The notes beneath the pieces were generated by a model. It saw nothing but the letters and a program-made list of their open reading frames with translations, did not search any database and had not been told where the DNA came from. A stretch of DNA of 64,000 nt, from positions 16,921 through 80,920 of the forward strand of contig JASJAN010000036.1 in NCBI GenBank assembly GCA_030066985.1, read 5' to 3'. Shown piece by piece: positions 62,370 to 64,000 of this stretch. How positions within the stretch are numbered: the first letter of the stretch is position 1; each line of letters opens with the position of its first letter. Position numbers and translations under genes: made by a program. Source of the DNA: Desulfobacterales bacterium (lineage in GTDB: Bacteria; Desulfobacterota; Desulfobacteria; Desulfobacterales; JAHEIW01).

Positions 62370-64000
62370 ATGAAACAGGAAAAGACAGATCCAAAAACTG
62401 AATTTGCGCATCCACTCCTCTCGCAAGCGCCCGGGGCGCGTGCCAAAAAGGGAAAAGTCGTGTCAGCTGAAGAGGCCGTGCGTCTCATTCGGGATGGGGA
62501 TACAGTCGCGACCGGGGGATTTGTCGGGATCGGATTCGCAGAGGAGCTTGCAATCGCGCTTGAAACCTATTTTCTGGGCAACGGGAAGCCCCAAAACCTG
62601 ACGCTGCTCTATGCGGCCGGACAGGGAGATGGGGTTGAAAGGGGGTTGAATCATTTCGGTCATGAAGGTCTGGTTAAACGGGTGATTGGCGGCCATTGGG
62701 GCCTGGTGCCCAAGCTGCAGAAACTGGCGATCGACAATAAAATTGTGGCCTATAATCTGCCCCAGGGGGTGATTTCGCATATGTATCGCGATATTGCCGC
62801 CCATAAACCCCGTACCATCACCACCGTTGGTTTGGGCACATTTGTTGATCCGCGAAACGGCGGCGGTAAAATTAATTCGATGACCACCGATGACATCGTT
62901 GAACTTATGGAGTTTGATGGGAATGAATACCTGGCTTACAAAACCCTGCCCATCAATGTCGCCCTGCTGCGCGGAACCACCGCCGATACCGATGGAAATA
63001 TTACCATGGAAAAAGAGGCCCTCACGTTGGAGTCTCTGGCAATTGCCACGGCGGCACAAAATTCCAATGGCTTTGTGATTGTGCAGGTCGAGCGTATTGC
63101 GGATCGGGGGACCTTGAATGCCAGGCAAGTCAAGATCCCCGGTATCATGGTCGATTGCGTGGTGGTCTCACGCCCCGAAAACCACTGGCAGACCTTTGCC
63201 GAAGTGTACAACCCGTCTTTTAGCTGTGAGCATAAAGTTCCGATGCAATCCATCGACCCCATGGAAATGAATCCTCGCAAAATTATCGCCCGAAGAGCTG
63301 CCTTTGAACTGAAAGCCAACAGCGTCGTCAATTTGGGCATCGGCATGCCTGAAGGTGTGGCTAATATTGCCAATGAAGAAAAGATCCTGGACTACATTAC
63401 GCTGACTGCCGAACCGGGCGTAATCGGCGGCATTCCAGCCGGTGGTTTGAACTTTGGTGCCGCTACCAATACCGAAGCGGTGATTGACCAGCCCAATCAA
63501 TTTGATTTTTATGACGGCGGCGGACTCGATATGGCGTTCTTAGGCCTGGCCCAGGCCGATAAAGCGGGAAATTTAAATGTCAGCAAATTTGGCCCCAAAT
63601 TGGCCGGGGCCGGCGGTTTTATCAATATCAGTCAGAATGCCAAAAAAGTCATTTTTGTAGGCACTTTTACCGCGGCAGGTCTGAAGGTGTCCATTGAAAA
63701 TGATACCCTTAAGATTATTCAGGAGGGTAAAGTCAAAAAATTTATTGATCAGGTGGAGCATGTTACCTTCAGCGGCAGATATGCCCTCGAAAAAAAGCAA
63801 CCCGTGCTTTACATTACCGAGCGCTGCGTATTTGCCCTAACTGATGAAGGCATGACGCTAATCGAAATCGCTCCCGGGGTGGATCCGGCAAAAGACATTC
63901 TCGCCCAGATGGATTTTGAGCCCATCATTAAGGCGCAACCGCGCTTGATGGATAACCGCATCTTCCGCTCTGTGCCCATGGATCTCAAAGCGGATCTTTT
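62370..64000 (+). CDS. Acyl-CoA:acetate/propionate CoA-transferase, 3' end beyond window
   Basis: An open frame from ATG at 62370 (AAGGAGGTGCC upstream) runs to the window end, over 543 codons. Family I CoA-transferase of the fused YdiF/propionate-CoA-transferase type: N-terminal half with [19 protein letters not shown] and YAAGQGDG, C-terminal half with [11 protein letters not shown]. The catalytic Glu lies in [15 protein letters not shown]. It exchanges CoA between short-chain acids, matching fermentative or syntrophic growth. The 259 bp before it hold no recognisable gene. Confidence 0.92.
   Translation, partial: MKQEKTDPKTEFAHPLLSQAPGARAKKGKVVSAEEAVRLIRDGDTVATGGFVGIGFAEELAIALETYFLGNGKPQNLTLLYAAGQGDGVERGLNHFGHEGLVKRVIGGHWGLVPKLQKLAIDNKIVAYNLPQGVISHMYRDIAAHKPRTITTVGLGTFVDPRNGGGKINSMTTDDIVELMEFDGNEYLAYKTLPINVALLRGTTADTDGNITMEKEALTLESLAIATAAQNSNGFVIVQVERIADRGTLNARQVKIPGIMVDCVVVSRPENHWQTFAEVYNPSFSCEHKVPMQSIDPMEMNPRKIIARRAAFELKANSVVNLGIGMPEGVANIANEEKILDYITLTAEPGVIGGIPAGGLNFGAATNTEAVIDQPNQFDFYDGGGLDMAFLGLAQADKAGNLNVSKFGPKLAGAGGFINISQNAKKVIFVGTFTAAGLKVSIENDTLKIIQEGKVKKFIDQVEHVTFSGRYALEKKQPVLYITERCVFALTDEGMTLIEIAPGVDPAKDILAQMDFEPIIKAQPRLMDNRIFRSVPMDLKADL

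Noticed and set aside
62463..63128. 221-codon minus-strand frame
   Set aside because: It lies fully inside the CoA-transferase gene, which has recognisable motifs and a strong ribosome site on the plus strand.

Overview
The window looks like a chromosomal piece of an anaerobic Desulfobacterota-type (former deltaproteobacterial) genome. The signs are a complete complex I operon with a NuoB-C-D fusion, a probable selenocysteine-containing rhodanese, an ADP-heptose pathway phosphatase (Gram-negative outer membrane), a PA2778/PA2779-type pair, and fermentative or acyl-CoA enzymes. This assignment is inferred from gene content. I saw no rRNA or tRNA gene.

Layout. 1-1.7 kb: the end of a sulfatase and an AsmA-like protein. 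1.9-9.1 kb (minus): a C39-peptidase/TPR lipoprotein with its PA2779 partner, two SPASM radical SAM proteins and three glycosyltransferases. 9.3-13.0 kb (minus): a methyltransferase, dodecin, a Spy/CpxP-like protein, an anti-sigma/ECF sigma pair and a basic secreted protein. 13.2-16.7 kb: a toroid protein, a hexapeptide acyltransferase and an MFS transporter. 16.9-21.3 kb: two divergent Hsp20 genes, lon and an RlpA lipoprotein. 21.5-37.6 kb: gmhB, then nuoA, nuoBCD, nuoE to nuoN. 37.8-50.8 kb: DUF1178, an SH3 protein, a CNNM/CorC protein behind a structured leader, a GalT-like protein, a YIP1-like protein, a K+ channel, a SpoIIE phosphatase, LapA, an SLC12-like permease and EpmA. 50.9-57.5 kb: an FAD oxidoreductase, the selenoprotein, an M48 protease, a hybrid histidine kinase and an HDAC-family enzyme. 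57.6-64 kb: a HyuA-type ATPase, a MaoC hydratase, an unrecognised 450-residue protein, a dienelactone hydrolase and a CoA-transferase cut by the window end.

Most unusual are the spacers. Many gaps downstream of a stop codon hold long inverted repeats. One family (three copies, about 145-165 bp) starts exactly at the stop codon of the upstream gene and shows paired compensatory base changes. Several other families are built from degenerate 7-bp (sometimes 9-bp) words placed as inverted arms around a spacer, such as AGGTGTC, CCAGNNG, AAGGCNC and AACGGGC. A small CCGCC/GGCGG palindrome is nested inside several of them. The nuo operon alone carries such elements in seven of its spacers. The other strong finding is an in-frame TGA exactly at the catalytic cysteine position of a rhodanese domain fused to a ferritin-like domain.
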